Shown piece after piece: positions 1 through 8,684 of a DNA stretch of 51,199 bases. The notes under the pieces were generated by a model. It was not told the DNA's origin. It did no database searches and was given only the letters and a program-made list of their open reading frames with translations. The DNA is from Coemansia sp. RSA 487. Taxonomy: Eukaryota > Kickxellomycota > Kickxellomycetes > Kickxellales > Kickxellaceae. How positions within the stretch are numbered: position 1 is the stretch's first letter; each line of letters begins with the position of its first letter. The stretch spans positions 1-51,199 of the forward strand of contig JANBRJ010000112.1 in the NCBI GenBank assembly GCA_027577595.1. Reading direction: 5' to 3'. Made by a program: the position numbers and the translations under genes.

Positions 1-804
1 ATTTTTTTTCTTTTGTGCCTTGATTTCACATACAGCATCGGCTGGCTCATGTCTTTGCCAAGCCAGAAGAATGACTGCTGAGCCAAAAAAAATGGCTTTA
101 CTGAGACAAAAAGCACCTTTGCCGAGACTACCAATTAGGTGGCGTGTGCGAGAAAAGCCTAGCATCACATCACCAGTATGACCATTAGAACAATAGACGA
201 TAGGCTCCGGCTCCGCCACTTTCTGCTGGATATCTGGCTCCCTTGTGCATTTGCGCTGCTGGTACTTGCTGCTGTTGGTACTGGCGCACACTAGCAGATC
301 CTCTCGGCTTGCCAAGTCTCCAACCTCGCTCTTGTACTGAAATGCATAAAAAAAATTCATTGTGAAAATGCCCACAGATGCTGGAAGCCACCCTTGTTTG
401 ATTCCCAGTCGCTGTGTAAGACAGCGAAGCACGAATCGGACCATGCCAATTGCTTCCATTCTTACTCTGCAGCTGCCTTTTTCAATATGGAATGTGTGAT
501 ATCTAATTGTCACATCCTCACGCAATACCGCCATACCCCTCAACTGCTCATTCTTATCGCAAATCGCCTGGCGGGTTCTCTGAGTACGCACCAATATCTG
601 TGAAATTCCACAGTTGTGCTGGTTGGAGCAGTGCCTTCAAAGTCTCAACAATAAGCAGATACGGCGCTGCCGCAAGCGACAAAAGATTCAAAAACGCCAT
701 CCGTGCTATCCAACAACACCACGACAATATTCTCTGCTACTCACAAATGCCTGACGTTTAATAGAGGCAGAAAGCCTTTCAATACAGCTATCGACATCAG
801 CCAT
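1..804 (-). CDS. Unidentified multi-exon protein, 5' part (runs off left edge)
   Basis: I do not recognise this protein. Seen: the minus strand is open without a stop from 636 to base 1 (212 codons), which is long for this AT-rich area. A coherent model has exon 1 at 804-745 (ATG then 20 codons, donor GTGAGT), exon 2 at 597-466 (acceptor TTTCACAG, donor GTAAGA) and exon 3 from 336 to beyond base 1 (acceptor with eight T then ATGCATTTCAG). All three junctions are phase 0, which supports the model. The N-terminal 64 residues are hydrophilic and helix-prone, with the order MADVDSCIERL, then RTQRTRQAICDKNEQLRG. The part near the edge is Cys- and Ser-rich, then hydrophobic. Intron 2 is also open in frame, so it may be retained. 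The function is unknown and the C-terminus lies outside the window. Confidence 0.45.
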
Positions 805-997
805 ATCATATCCAAACACACAAGACACAGTCAAGCCGTTCAAAGGAGTGCTCATTGGTGACCTTATCCATGCAGTAACTGCTGTAGAAAGTATCAGCCA
901 ATATGAAAATGCGAGCTTTGGTAAACTTTTAATGAATCTTAGTAATAATAGAATGACAACGACAACAACAAAAGAAATAGGGATATAAACCTAGAAT

Positions 998-1206
998 CTA
1001 CAATGATTCTTTCTGTTCCTTATGCACATTCATAATATTGGCAGCTGCGACAATTAGCTGCTCTACATGATCTACGTTCTGCAAAGGCACATTAGTAGTC
1101 GGGTGTCATTGCAATGGGGCGGCATACTCTAAACTCGCGCTTTTCCAATGATGATTGTTATAAGAATATCAAAGTCAAGCAAAACGGAACTAGAGTTCCT
1201 TCGCAT
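998..1206 (-). CDS. Possible tiny two-exon gene
   Basis: Seen: a strong 3' splice site on the minus strand, with branch-like TACTAAT followed by CCTTTGCAG at about 1098-1079. It is followed by an open terminal exon 1078-998 (26 codons, ending HKEQKESL then TAG). A TATA-like CTATAAAAGG lies near 1235-1226 and an ATG at 1206 opens 24 codons up to 1135. Joining the two needs the weak donor GTTTAG, so exon 1 is doubtful while exon 2 is fairly convincing. The 50-residue product would be small, hydrophobic in the middle and charged at the end. No family is recognised. It could be the last exon of a gene whose other exons I have not found. Confidence 0.25.
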
Positions 1207-1390
1207 TATTCATAACAAAACATGGCCTTTTATAGCCGTAAAAAACTATTTAGATAATTAGATAGCATATATTGTATGCTATCCAACAATATGATCGACT
1301 CAACGCGAGTCAACCATATTGCAATTCGACCCTACCATCTGCGAGCCGAATCGTTATCACACAGGCTTTCTGTATTTTTTTCACATTTCT

Positions 1391-1499
1391 TATAAAAATA
1401 ATAAACTAGCTAAAGAAAAAATAAACCATCAACAGATAGATGTCTAAAAGAATCAATTGCCTTTTATATGCGTGCATTGTTATTGTTTACATGTCATAA
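1391..1499 (+). repeat. Dispersed repeat, copy 1, with a 19-codon frame
   Basis: About 108 bp resembling 26685-26786 (roughly 80% by eye). The shared blocks are ATAAAAATAA, ACTAGCTAAAGAAAAA, CAATTGCC and CGTGCATTGTTATTGTTTAC. The last block lies in an ATG-initiated frame, 1440-1499, reading MSKRINCLLYACIVIVYMS. Copy 2 encodes the paralogous start MPKKTNCHLYTCIVIVYVS. Most base differences change the amino acid, so selection on the peptide is not shown. It could be a leftover of an unidentified mobile element. Confidence 0.5.
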
Positions 1500-1761
1500 T
1501 GACCTTCAGCTCTGATGTAAAATTCTTTGCAAATAGCTAATTTTTATAGCAAGCTAGTATTTATAAAGTATATTCATGATGTAATAGAAAAACTTTCATA
1601 TTCAAAGCTACAAAATTACTCATTAATTATGCAAATGACACGAACGCAGTGTTTGATACTGCAATATTTCTTTCAGAGTAAAATGTGTCAGCATTGTTTA
1701 AGAAATATGTGACTTGTAAATAATTGAACTAAAGATCCTGGCTCTGTTCTAGTAAACTGCT

Positions 1762-1941
1762 TTATTTCTTGCCAGTATCCTTGTCTTTATCACTTTTATT
1801 TGAATTATCGTTACGCTTGAATATTGCATCCCTTCTTTCCCTTTTATAGTCTGTATTATTGGCTCCCTTTTTTGTTGGAGTAAACTTTTTGGCAAGCTTT
1901 TTAAGCTCATCACTACGTTCTTTTTCTTTCTTGGTGCTCAT
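1762..1941 (-). CDS. Small lysine-rich protein, 59 aa
   Basis: A complete frame, ATG to TAA. The composition is strongly biased and coding-like: it starts MSTKKEKERSDELKKLAKKF, continues with TPTKKG and KRERRDAIFKR, and ends in a Lys/Asp/Ser tail (SDKDKDTGKK). It is predicted to be nuclear or ribosome-associated only from its charge, and I cannot name a family. The bases before the ATG (TTTACACTCCAAG) could also be a 3' splice site, so an upstream exon is possible. The nearest recognised gene is eIF3g, divergent on the other strand 741 bp away. Chance frames of this length exist, but few have this composition. Confidence 0.4.
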   Translation of the reverse strand: MSTKKEKERSDELKKLAKKFTPTKKGANNTDYKRERRDAIFKRNDNSNKSDKDKDTGKK

Positions 1942-2682
1942 TCTTGGAGTGTAAATCAGTTGTATATCAATGCTTAATGAAGGAAGTGAAACATAAAAGC
2001 ATGCCCTCCTTCTGGGTGCCTTTTATATGTCTCAGATTCTAACTTTGAATGCTACGGCTATATCTTTCACTATCGTATATTAGTGTAAAAATATGAAAGT
2101 CTCAAATACAAAGATTTGGATTGGTTTATATGATTGCAATGGTAGAAAGAAATACTTTGGAGGCTAAATAATTTGACTAGTAGAATTTGAATTTATGTCA
2201 AAGGGATTCCACAGGCTTCATTTACCTTTCCAACAAAGCCAATACTGAGAACTGTACACTGTTTGGCTAAAACATCTTTGTATGAATTTTGTTTTCATTA
2301 TATAATGCTGCTCTTTGCTGTGTAGTTGTTGGCAATTTTGTCTGTGGTCTTTCTGAATTAACGGCTTCGTATTGAAATCGAAAAAACGAGCACTAAATAC
2401 TTGAAAAAGCAGCATCTTATTTGCAGAAATATAGCAAAAGCAGTGCAAAATACTGGTGGCATTTCATCCAAAAAAAGAGGATCTGAAAATTATGCAATTT
2501 GATTACCCAATATTATTTTCAGCCAATCACACTTTGCGACAAGTTTTTTTTCTTTTCACACACAAGAAAGAGACTTTCAAATTCGCAAGTCTCATTTGGC
2601 CATCGTTTTCTTTAGTTTTGCTTCGTTAATTTAAAATTCTAGAGATTATTGCTCTTCTTCTGGCTTAAAAACACAAAGAAAA
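1942..2682. other. Intergenic, AT-rich; eIF3g upstream region
   Basis: No convincing gene is seen on either strand. The only longer frame (minus, about 2448-2218) lacks an ATG at its start and has no recognisable product. The last 150 bp before 2683 are T-rich pyrimidine tracts (TTTTTTTTCTTTTC near 2546), typical of the promoters and leaders seen elsewhere in this window. Confidence 0.4.
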
Positions 2683-3570
2683 ATGGTAAACACCAGCTGG
2701 GCAGACGATGTGGACGAACCGCAGCAGCAGGTCTCGCTGGAACCGCAAGTAATCAACAACGAAGATGGCACAAAGACGGTGATCGAGTACAGAACCAATG
2801 GGGATGGAAAAAAGGTCAGATTGACCCGACGCATTCGCGAAAAGGTAGTCCAAGAGCATGTGAACCGTGCAGTAGCTGAGCGTAAAAAGTGGGTCAAGTT
2901 TGGAGCTGAGGAAAAGTCGCCACCGGGTCCCAACATTTCGTCGACAACTTTGGCGGAGCAAGTGATGCTCAAGCTGTCGCAGTACGCGGCGCAGCAGAAG
3001 CAAAGCGAGATGGAAGAGGAAGAGCAGCAGCAGAAGCAGCAGGCTTTGAACAAGCCAACACGTATTCTTTGCCGCGTGTGCCGTGGCGACCATTTCACTG
3101 CAAAGTGCCCATACAAGGGGACGCTTGTGTCAGTCGAGGGTATTATCGAGGGCGCAGGTGGTGGAGATGCGGATGGCAGCGGAGCAGGAGCAACAGCCGC
3201 TGCTGCAGGAGCTGAGAAGGCTGGTGGTGAGAGTGGAGCGTCATCATACGTGCCCCCGCACATGCGCGCAGGCGCTTCCAAGGGCCCTGGCATCGACTTC
3301 CGCGAGAGGCGCGACGACCGCCCAACGATTCGCATCACCAACTTGTCCGAGGACGTGCGCGAAGCTGACGTCAAGGAGCTGTGTATGCCATTCGGCCAGA
3401 CCACGCACACGTTTGTGCCTCTGCATCGCGACACAGGCAAGTGCAAGGGCTATGCGTTTGTATCTTTCTATGAGCACAGCTCTGCCGAGAGGGCGATTGC
3501 CAAGCTATCTGGCTTTGGCTACGACAACTTGATTCTCAAGGCAGAGTGGGCCAACAGCAGCAACAAGTAA
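2683..3570 (+). CDS. TIF35: Eukaryotic translation initiation factor 3 subunit G
   Basis: Subunit g of eIF3, which acts on the 40S ribosome in scanning and reinitiation in the cytoplasm. The 295-residue, intronless frame starts with MVNTSWADDVDE, the expected eIF3g N-terminus, in a good context (AAAATGG). Order of parts: an N-terminal region that in the family binds eIF3i (residues 1-110); a Gln/Glu-rich stretch; a zinc knuckle from C130 of the form CX2CX4HX4C (CRVCRGDHFTAKC); a Gly/Ala-rich linker; VPPHMR; and a C-terminal RRM from about residue 215 with RNP2-like IRITNL and RNP1 KGYAFVSF at about 255-262. The length matches the family. An isolated gene with no sign of disruption. Confidence 0.95.
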   Translation: MVNTSWADDVDEPQQQVSLEPQVINNEDGTKTVIEYRTNGDGKKVRLTRRIREKVVQEHVNRAVAERKKWVKFGAEEKSPPGPNISSTTLAEQVMLKLSQYAAQQKQSEMEEEEQQQKQQALNKPTRILCRVCRGDHFTAKCPYKGTLVSVEGIIEGAGGGDADGSGAGATAAAAGAEKAGGESGASSYVPPHMRAGASKGPGIDFRERRDDRPTIRITNLSEDVREADVKELCMPFGQTTHTFVPLHRDTGKCKGYAFVSFYEHSSAERAIAKLSGFGYDNLILKAEWANSSNK

Positions 3571-3701
3571 GCCAGCCCCCCCGCCTCCATTCAATAGCAG
3601 CAGAAAGCGTTTTTTTTCCTGTTGATTTGATGGATTATTAAGACTGTTTGAGAAAGATAAGAAAGTTAATAGTGCTACTGTTGTTATAAAAGAAAGAGGC
3701 T

Positions 3702-5000
3702 TCAGGGCTGCGACGGAGGAGGGGGAGACGTGATAGACAAATCGCCGCTGCCCTGTGCGCGCATTGCAACGCTGCGAATAACCGACGCCTCCTGCTCAAG
3801 CTCACGCTGCATGCGCTCGTTCGCGACGCGCTCGCGCCATCCAGGGTCCTCTTCAAGGACGTCGTCCTCGTCCTCGTCGCTGATTGGCGGTGGCTTGCGC
3901 AGGGCGTCGCGGAAGCTGTCGCCGATCTGACGCGCATCGTCGGTGCTGAGCCCGGCTTCAGGGTTGACGCCGGCCGACCGCGTCGACGACGGCATGTGCA
4001 TCAGCACGCGTGGCGACTCGAGGCTGAGCGGCTGGTATGTCGACCCGTCGTCATGCGAAGTGAAGCTGCTGCTGTTGTTTGGCCGGTTCCCCAGAAGCAG
4101 CGGCGTGTCCAGGTGCTGCCGCTTCTCGTCGCTGGTATGCCGGGCAGCAGCAGGCACCGCCATTGCGGGAGCTCCTCCTTCATGCTCTGACGTTGCGCTC
4201 TCAGTATCAGCGTCCCCTCCTGGGCCGCCACTGGCGCCGCCTCCCGTCTTTGTAAGCAAGCGCTTGCTGCGCCTTCGCCGCAAATACACTGGCAGAAGCA
4301 GTAGGAGCAGCAGCAAAAGAAGGCCTATGACGCTGCCCACGACTATGCCTGCAATAGCTCCATCTGACAGGCCGCTCCTGCCGTCACCATTGCTTTCGCC
4401 GACCGAGCTCGTGTTGGAGTCAGCCTGAGTAGCGCTGCTCAGCAGCTCCATATCCAGGGTCAGCGACGCTTCGCTAGACGCCTGGCTATTGTCTGTTGTT
4501 GTCGTCATCGTCGTCGTCGTGTCTGTAGACTCTGCCGATGCGCCTGAGGATGCTGACGACGAAGACTTTTCTGCGTTCGCAGTGCTTGCGTCCGAATGTA
4601 GAATCTGCTGTATCTCTTGGTACTGCTCCGGAGTAGCCGTCAGCTTCAGCTGAAGCATAGAGCTGACTGCTGGCGGGTCGTTTCCTTGCAAATACACTGC
4701 AAAGTATATCGTCTGGCTTTCACCCACAGAGTCGTCGCTTCCGGTATACCGTGAGAACCACGAAGCGTCAGGCTGCAACGCCGTCTGGCCATTTGAATTG
4801 TCAATGTTTGTCTTATGGTAAATCGGGTTTGCCAAGTCATATGTGCTGTAGACGCTCACCGTGACTTGCGACTGTGAATTGAGTGGCGGCATTTTGTTGT
4901 TCCAGTTCAGTATGTATTGGTTTCCATAGTTTAGCGCCTGGTTTGCTTGCGTACAGTACTGAACCGTCGAGCAATCGCTCACGGTTGGCAAGTCCGACAT
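3702..5000 (-). CDS. Single-pass membrane protein with Ser/Thr-rich ectodomain and disordered tail
   Basis: 432 residues, ATG at 5000. Seen: residues 1-135 look like a compact extracellular beta domain (VTVSVYSTYD, QTIYFAVYLQ). Next come a Ser/Thr-rich stalk (about 140-200), one strong membrane segment near 215-238 ([20 protein letters not shown]) followed by the stop-transfer RRRRSKR, then a 190-residue acidic and Pro/Ser-rich cytoplasmic tail containing DEDEDD. The layout recalls fungal Mid2/Wsc-type sensors and the ascomycete DUF7137 proteins, but I cannot assign it. Oddly, there is no signal peptide at this start. The bases just before the ATG (CGCCATTAAAG) could be a splice acceptor, so a first exon carrying the signal sequence may have been missed. 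Confidence 0.7.
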   Translation of the reverse strand: MSDLPTVSDCSTVQYCTQANQALNYGNQYILNWNNKMPPLNSQSQVTVSVYSTYDLANPIYHKTNIDNSNGQTALQPDASWFSRYTGSDDSVGESQTIYFAVYLQGNDPPAVSSMLQLKLTATPEQYQEIQQILHSDASTANAEKSSSSASSGASAESTDTTTTMTTTTDNSQASSEASLTLDMELLSSATQADSNTSSVGESNGDGRSGLSDGAIAGIVVGSVIGLLLLLLLLLLPVYLRRRRSKRLLTKTGGGASGGPGGDADTESATSEHEGGAPAMAVPAAARHTSDEKRQHLDTPLLLGNRPNNSSSFTSHDDGSTYQPLSLESPRVLMHMPSSTRSAGVNPEAGLSTDDARQIGDSFRDALRKPPPISDEDEDDVLEEDPGWRERVANERMQRELEQEASVIRSVAMRAQGSGDLSITSPPPPSQP

Positions 5001-5413
5001 CTTTAATGGCGGTAATTGAATATTAAATAAAAACTAAATAAGAAAGCGTTCAAAGTAAAAACTCTTTAAAGCGGAAATACACTCTTTTTCCCCGACAAAT
5101 ATGCTACAGACATCATCTTTCTCACAAATCCCATGGCTCGTGTTTTTCCCTTTTTTGGATGAGGCACTAATTTTTTTTTTCCTTTCTTTCTGCACAAAAC
5201 AAACGGATATTCCTATTTTTAGCGCGGGGCCAAGAGTTCGGCTCAGCGCGGCTCGATGGCTCGATTTATGCATTCATGCATTTTGTTGAAAGAAAATAAA
5301 AAAAACAGCAAACAAGTATTCCTCTGCTTCTTATTTGTTAGCTACCAATCGTTTGTTTTTTTTCTATTTCACTTGCTACTATCGTCTAGTTTAATCGAAT
5401 CGAATACTTGAAG
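5001..5413. other. Divergent intergenic region
   Basis: Separates the membrane-protein gene (minus) from the dehydrogenase gene (plus). It contains T-rich tracts near 5169-5192 and 5346-5370 and a short GC-rich island (GGCTCAGCGCGGCTCGATGGC, about 5239-5259), which could hold activator sites for either gene. No credible coding frame. Confidence 0.4.
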
Positions 5414-6346
5414 ATGGGCTTTTCGCCGCTGTTTGACTCGCAAAAACCCGAGTGGATCCCAAGCAATGCGCAAACAGCACGCCGGTTCATAGTTACCGGC
5501 GCCAACCGTGGTATCGGATACGCTACGGCTATTGGACTAGCGGCGCTGGGCGCCCACGTAGTGCTTACGGGACACGAAGGCAGCGAAGCGTTTGGTGAGG
5601 CAATGGACCGTATAGCCATGGAGACTGGTTGTTCACGCGACAACCTTTCGTACATGCCGCTCGATCTGCGCTCACTCGACAACGTTCGCCAGTTTGCGCG
5701 GGCATGGCAACAAAGACCAGAAACTGAGCGCACAATTTTTGGGCTTATCAACAATGCAGGGATTGCAGGGATGCCTGGTGTGTCACCTGATGGGTTCGAA
5801 ATGTGTTTCCAGGTCAACTATCTGTCAATGTTCCTTTTGACACGTCTTCTGTTGCCCTATATGAAGGGCACGGATGACGAGCCTGCCAAGATTGTTTGCG
5901 TTAGTTCGTCAGCCCATTTGTTTACCCTTGGCATTCCCACCGACGAAAAGTACCTTAGGCAGCCTGGTGCAGGCTTCTTTTCGCTTCGATATGGCGAATC
6001 CAAGCTGTGTGTCAACTCGTTTGTCCGCCAGCTCAGTTCACGACTCGACCCTCATGCAGTGCAAGCGTATGCGGTTCATCCGGGAAGCACAGCTTCCGGG
6101 TTTTGGCACAGCTTCCCTGGCTGGGCGCAAAAGTGTATTGCGTCGGTTGCGCAGGACCCAAAGCGCGCCGCACGCACCTCGCTCTTCTGTGCAACGGAGC
6201 GTGGATTGGAATCTGGCGGATATTATGCTGATTGCGCACAAGCCAACGCTAGCTTTTGGCTAGGTAGCTCTGATAAAACTAACCAACTGTGGCTCAAGAG
6301 TTGCGCGTGGACTGGCACTTCGCCCAATTCTCTACTGCCCAAGTAA
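5414..6346 (+). CDS. Short-chain dehydrogenase/reductase, retinol-dehydrogenase-like
   Basis: Classical SDR, 310 residues: an NAD(P)-dependent oxidoreductase of unknown substrate. Seen: a Rossmann glycine motif TGANRGIG near residue 31, D-rich LDLRS for the adenine pocket, NNAG near 115, the catalytic Ser in CVSSSAH, and the catalytic YGESK (Tyr-x-x-x-Lys). The downstream HPGSTASGF matches the family's substrate-loop start. The closest look is to RDH11-14 or WWOX-type enzymes, which often act on lipids or retinoid-like aldehydes. I chose ATG 5414 rather than the upstream TTG in the same frame. There is no transmembrane helix at the N-terminus, so it is probably soluble. Confidence 0.88.
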   Translation: MGFSPLFDSQKPEWIPSNAQTARRFIVTGANRGIGYATAIGLAALGAHVVLTGHEGSEAFGEAMDRIAMETGCSRDNLSYMPLDLRSLDNVRQFARAWQQRPETERTIFGLINNAGIAGMPGVSPDGFEMCFQVNYLSMFLLTRLLLPYMKGTDDEPAKIVCVSSSAHLFTLGIPTDEKYLRQPGAGFFSLRYGESKLCVNSFVRQLSSRLDPHAVQAYAVHPGSTASGFWHSFPGWAQKCIASVAQDPKRAARTSLFCATERGLESGGYYADCAQANASFWLGSSDKTNQLWLKSCAWTGTSPNSLLPK

Positions 6347-6499
6347 ATTAGCTGGTTTGAATTGTTACCATTGCAACAATAGAGAGTGGAATTTTTTCTT
6401 TTTATTTGGCTGCTGGCGTGTGGAGCAAGATCTGTTTTCTGGCCATCTCTATTTTTAACATTGCTATAAAGGCAGAGAGATATATCTACTCTGGTTTCA

Positions 6500-6525
6500 A
6501 TATATATATATATATATATATATAT
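6500..6525. repeat. (AT)n microsatellite
   Basis: Thirteen AT units, about 60 bp upstream of the first SWIB gene and part of its promoter. A shorter (AT)n tract lies at about 21499-21514. Confidence 0.95.
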
Positions 6526-6583
6526 TGGTCAAGTCGGTACTCTTGCTTCTTTTTTTTCTTCTACTTTTTTGTTCTTAGCTAAA

Positions 6584-7138
6584 ATGGATGTTTCAAAATT
6601 TGCACCACGTATCCGCGAGATCCTCCAGACCTCTGACCTGGCCACGATATCAGCCAAAAAGGTGCGGCGACAGCTGGAGCACGAGATGAACGCGTCATTC
6701 GATTCGTACAAAGGCGAGATTGACGAGATAATTAAGCAACAGCTCAAGAAAACCCAAAGCGAAGCGGAGCAGCAAAGTGCAAAGGACAATGTTAACTGTG
6801 GAATATTCAGCCCACAGAAACCAGCTGTCCGGTTGTTGTCACATCCTATGAAGCTGTCGGCCGAGCTGGGTGCCTTCCTCGGCAAAAAGTACTGCACACG
6901 CGCAGATGTTATCGAAAATCTGTGGAAGTACATCATAGAACACAGTTTGCAGGACCCCGAGGACCAGAGGTACATTCTGTGTGATGACAAGCTAAAGAGT
7001 GTTTTCCAAATTGACCACATACTTTTATACGGAATGAACAAGCTTATCAGTAGCCACTTGATTGAGCCCACACCCGAAGAGAGTGTAGAGGCTGCTGCTA
7101 TGCTTGAGTTGCTGAATAATAAGCAATGCATACTGTAG
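6584..7138 (+). CDS. DEK_C/SWIB-domain protein, short tandem paralog
   Basis: 184 residues. A DEK_C domain (about 5-53, RIREILQTSDLATISAKKVRRQL) is followed by a shortened linker and a SWIB/MDM2-fold domain (about 85-165, MKLSAELGAFLGKKYC and ENLWKYI). Yeast relatives are TRI1 and UAF30, nuclear chromatin-associated proteins (UAF30 in RNA polymerase I upstream activation). It lacks the AT-hook, the Met/Gln-rich linker and the acidic Ser/Ala tail of its neighbour at 7665. The first 157 bp of coding sequence differ from that copy at only about four positions, whereas the SWIB halves are clearly more diverged. The upstream TTG in frame is not used. It is probably a functional but reduced duplicate. 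Confidence 0.85.
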   Translation: MDVSKFAPRIREILQTSDLATISAKKVRRQLEHEMNASFDSYKGEIDEIIKQQLKKTQSEAEQQSAKDNVNCGIFSPQKPAVRLLSHPMKLSAELGAFLGKKYCTRADVIENLWKYIIEHSLQDPEDQRYILCDDKLKSVFQIDHILLYGMNKLISSHLIEPTPEESVEAAAMLELLNNKQCIL

Positions 7139-7664
7139 GAGAGATGTATTGTTTAGGCCGCCCAGTGCTGTCTATACACTCAATCTTTTTTAGGTTTAGT
7201 TATAAAATAACAGCCCATTTATTCAATAATTTCCAGTCCTGCCAACATGAGACAATACTAACGAATTTACAGTAGAAAGAATGATATGTAGGCGTCATTA
7301 GCCTATGTTAGTTTACACTAGACCATAAATTATGATGACTCGGCTCGAGTCGAGCCAAGCAGAAATTAAAAGCTTCCCCACCTCAATTATTTTTGGACCA
7401 ATAGAATGCGTCGGGTTGGCATTTTTGTGCACTTTTCGATTTTTTGTCACTCTTAGATATTAAAGGGAAAAAAGCACGTTCCCTCTCCCCCCAAGGCGCG
7501 CGTCCTCTGAAAAAAGTAATAAAAATTCATAAAATGGCACCATCTCTTTCCCAAGAGTAAGAATATTCCTTTCTTTTTCTCTACTCTTTTTTCCTCTTTT
7601 TTCCACCCTTTCCCTTCTCCCCCTCCTCAAACATAAAGGCTTGATATTTTTCTCTGCTGCTAAA
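7139..7664. promoter_or_regulatory. Intergenic between SWIB paralogs with a palindrome at 7342-7356
   Basis: Contains a near-perfect palindrome, GGCTCGA-G-TCGAGCC (7342-7356), in otherwise AT-rich DNA. It is followed by pyrimidine-rich tracts (TTTTCTCTACTCTTTTTTCC, about 7576-7595) typical of leaders in this genome. No coding frame is supported. The palindrome is a plausible binding site for a dimeric factor controlling the second gene. Confidence 0.4.
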
Positions 7665-8684
7665 ATGGATGTTTCAAACTTTACACCGCGTATCCGCGAG
7701 ATCCTCCAGACCTCTGACCTGGCCACGATATCAGCCAAAAAGGTGCGGCGACAGCTGGAGCACGAGATGAACGCGTCACTCGATTCGTACAAAGGCGAGA
7801 TTGACGAGATAATTAAGCAACAGTTCCAGCAAATCCACAACGAAACACAGCAGCGCCAGCAGGTTCAGCAACAGTATGCGCAACAATACGCACAGCAGGG
7901 TCATATGGGTGGCGTGTATCATACAATGTCTGGGTTACAGATGCCTGGTGGCGGATACCCTGCAATGCCTGGCGGTGTGCCTGGCTCGATAGCCGGTTCT
8001 GTTCCTGCCGGAATGCCCGGCTCGGGAGCGCCGCCCGACGGAGCGCCGCGTAAGCGCGGAAGACCACGCAAGCCAGAGAACGATCGCAAGCAGGCGCGCA
8101 AGAAGCGCGTACTGGATCCCAACAGACCCAAGCGCCACACGGGGCTATCAAAACCAATGAAGCTGTCAGCCAAGCTGGGCACTTTCCTTGACCAAAAGTA
8201 CTGTGCACGCACAGATGTCGTCAAGAATCTGTGGAAGTACATCAAGGAGCACAATTTGCAAGACCCGGAGGACAAGAGGTACATTCTGTGCGACGACAAG
8301 CTGAAGGACATTTTCCAGACAGAGCGCCTGTACATGTACACAATGAATAAGCTGCTCAACGACCATTTGATCAAGCCGACGCCAGAGGAAAACGCAGAAG
8401 CCATTGTGTTGCTAGACTTGCCGCCCACACATCCGGCTGCTGCAGACAGTGTTGGCATCGTGGCTCCAGGAAGCGTCGCTGCTGCTGCCAAGGCTAGCAC
8501 TAGTACCTCGGCTGCTGGTGATGGTAGTCCCGCGCCTAGCGAGGACGACGGTACGCCGTCAGCTGCTGCTAGCGAGCATGATGAAGATGAAGCCCCTGCT
8601 ACGCCTTCCACCGTTGCCACTGCGCCGAATTTCGACCCAAGCATCGCCACCACCACCGAGTCACACCCAGCCAATTCTGCTTAG
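7665..8684 (+). CDS. DEK_C/SWIB-domain chromatin protein with AT-hook
   Basis: 339 residues, ATG in the context CTAAAATGGATG, identical to the short paralog. Domains: DEK_C (about 5-53), a Gln- then Gly/Met/Pro-rich linker, an AT-hook KRGRPRKP (about 129-136) that binds the minor groove of AT-rich DNA, a basic stretch, SWIB/MDM2 (about 162-245, MKLSAKLGTFLDQKYC and KNLWKYIKEHNLQDPEDKRYI), and a disordered Ala/Ser/Glu tail. This matches the TRI1/UAF30 group of nuclear proteins. It is the full-length member of the tandem pair and the likely source of the duplicate at 6584. The function is inferred from the family only. Confidence 0.9.
   Translation: MDVSNFTPRIREILQTSDLATISAKKVRRQLEHEMNASLDSYKGEIDEIIKQQFQQIHNETQQRQQVQQQYAQQYAQQGHMGGVYHTMSGLQMPGGGYPAMPGGVPGSIAGSVPAGMPGSGAPPDGAPRKRGRPRKPENDRKQARKKRVLDPNRPKRHTGLSKPMKLSAKLGTFLDQKYCARTDVVKNLWKYIKEHNLQDPEDKRYILCDDKLKDIFQTERLYMYTMNKLLNDHLIKPTPEENAEAIVLLDLPPTHPAAADSVGIVAPGSVAAAAKASTSTSAAGDGSPAPSEDDGTPSAAASEHDEDEAPATPSTVATAPNFDPSIATTTESHPANSA

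Noticed and set aside
507-761. 84-codon plus-strand frame opposite the left-edge gene
   Set aside because: It overlaps the spliced minus-strand model, which has better splice-site and phase support. No motif in the plus frame.
2218-2448. 76-codon minus-strand frame upstream of eIF3g
   Set aside because: It begins with TTG, has no recognisable motif, and lies in the AT-rich promoter region.
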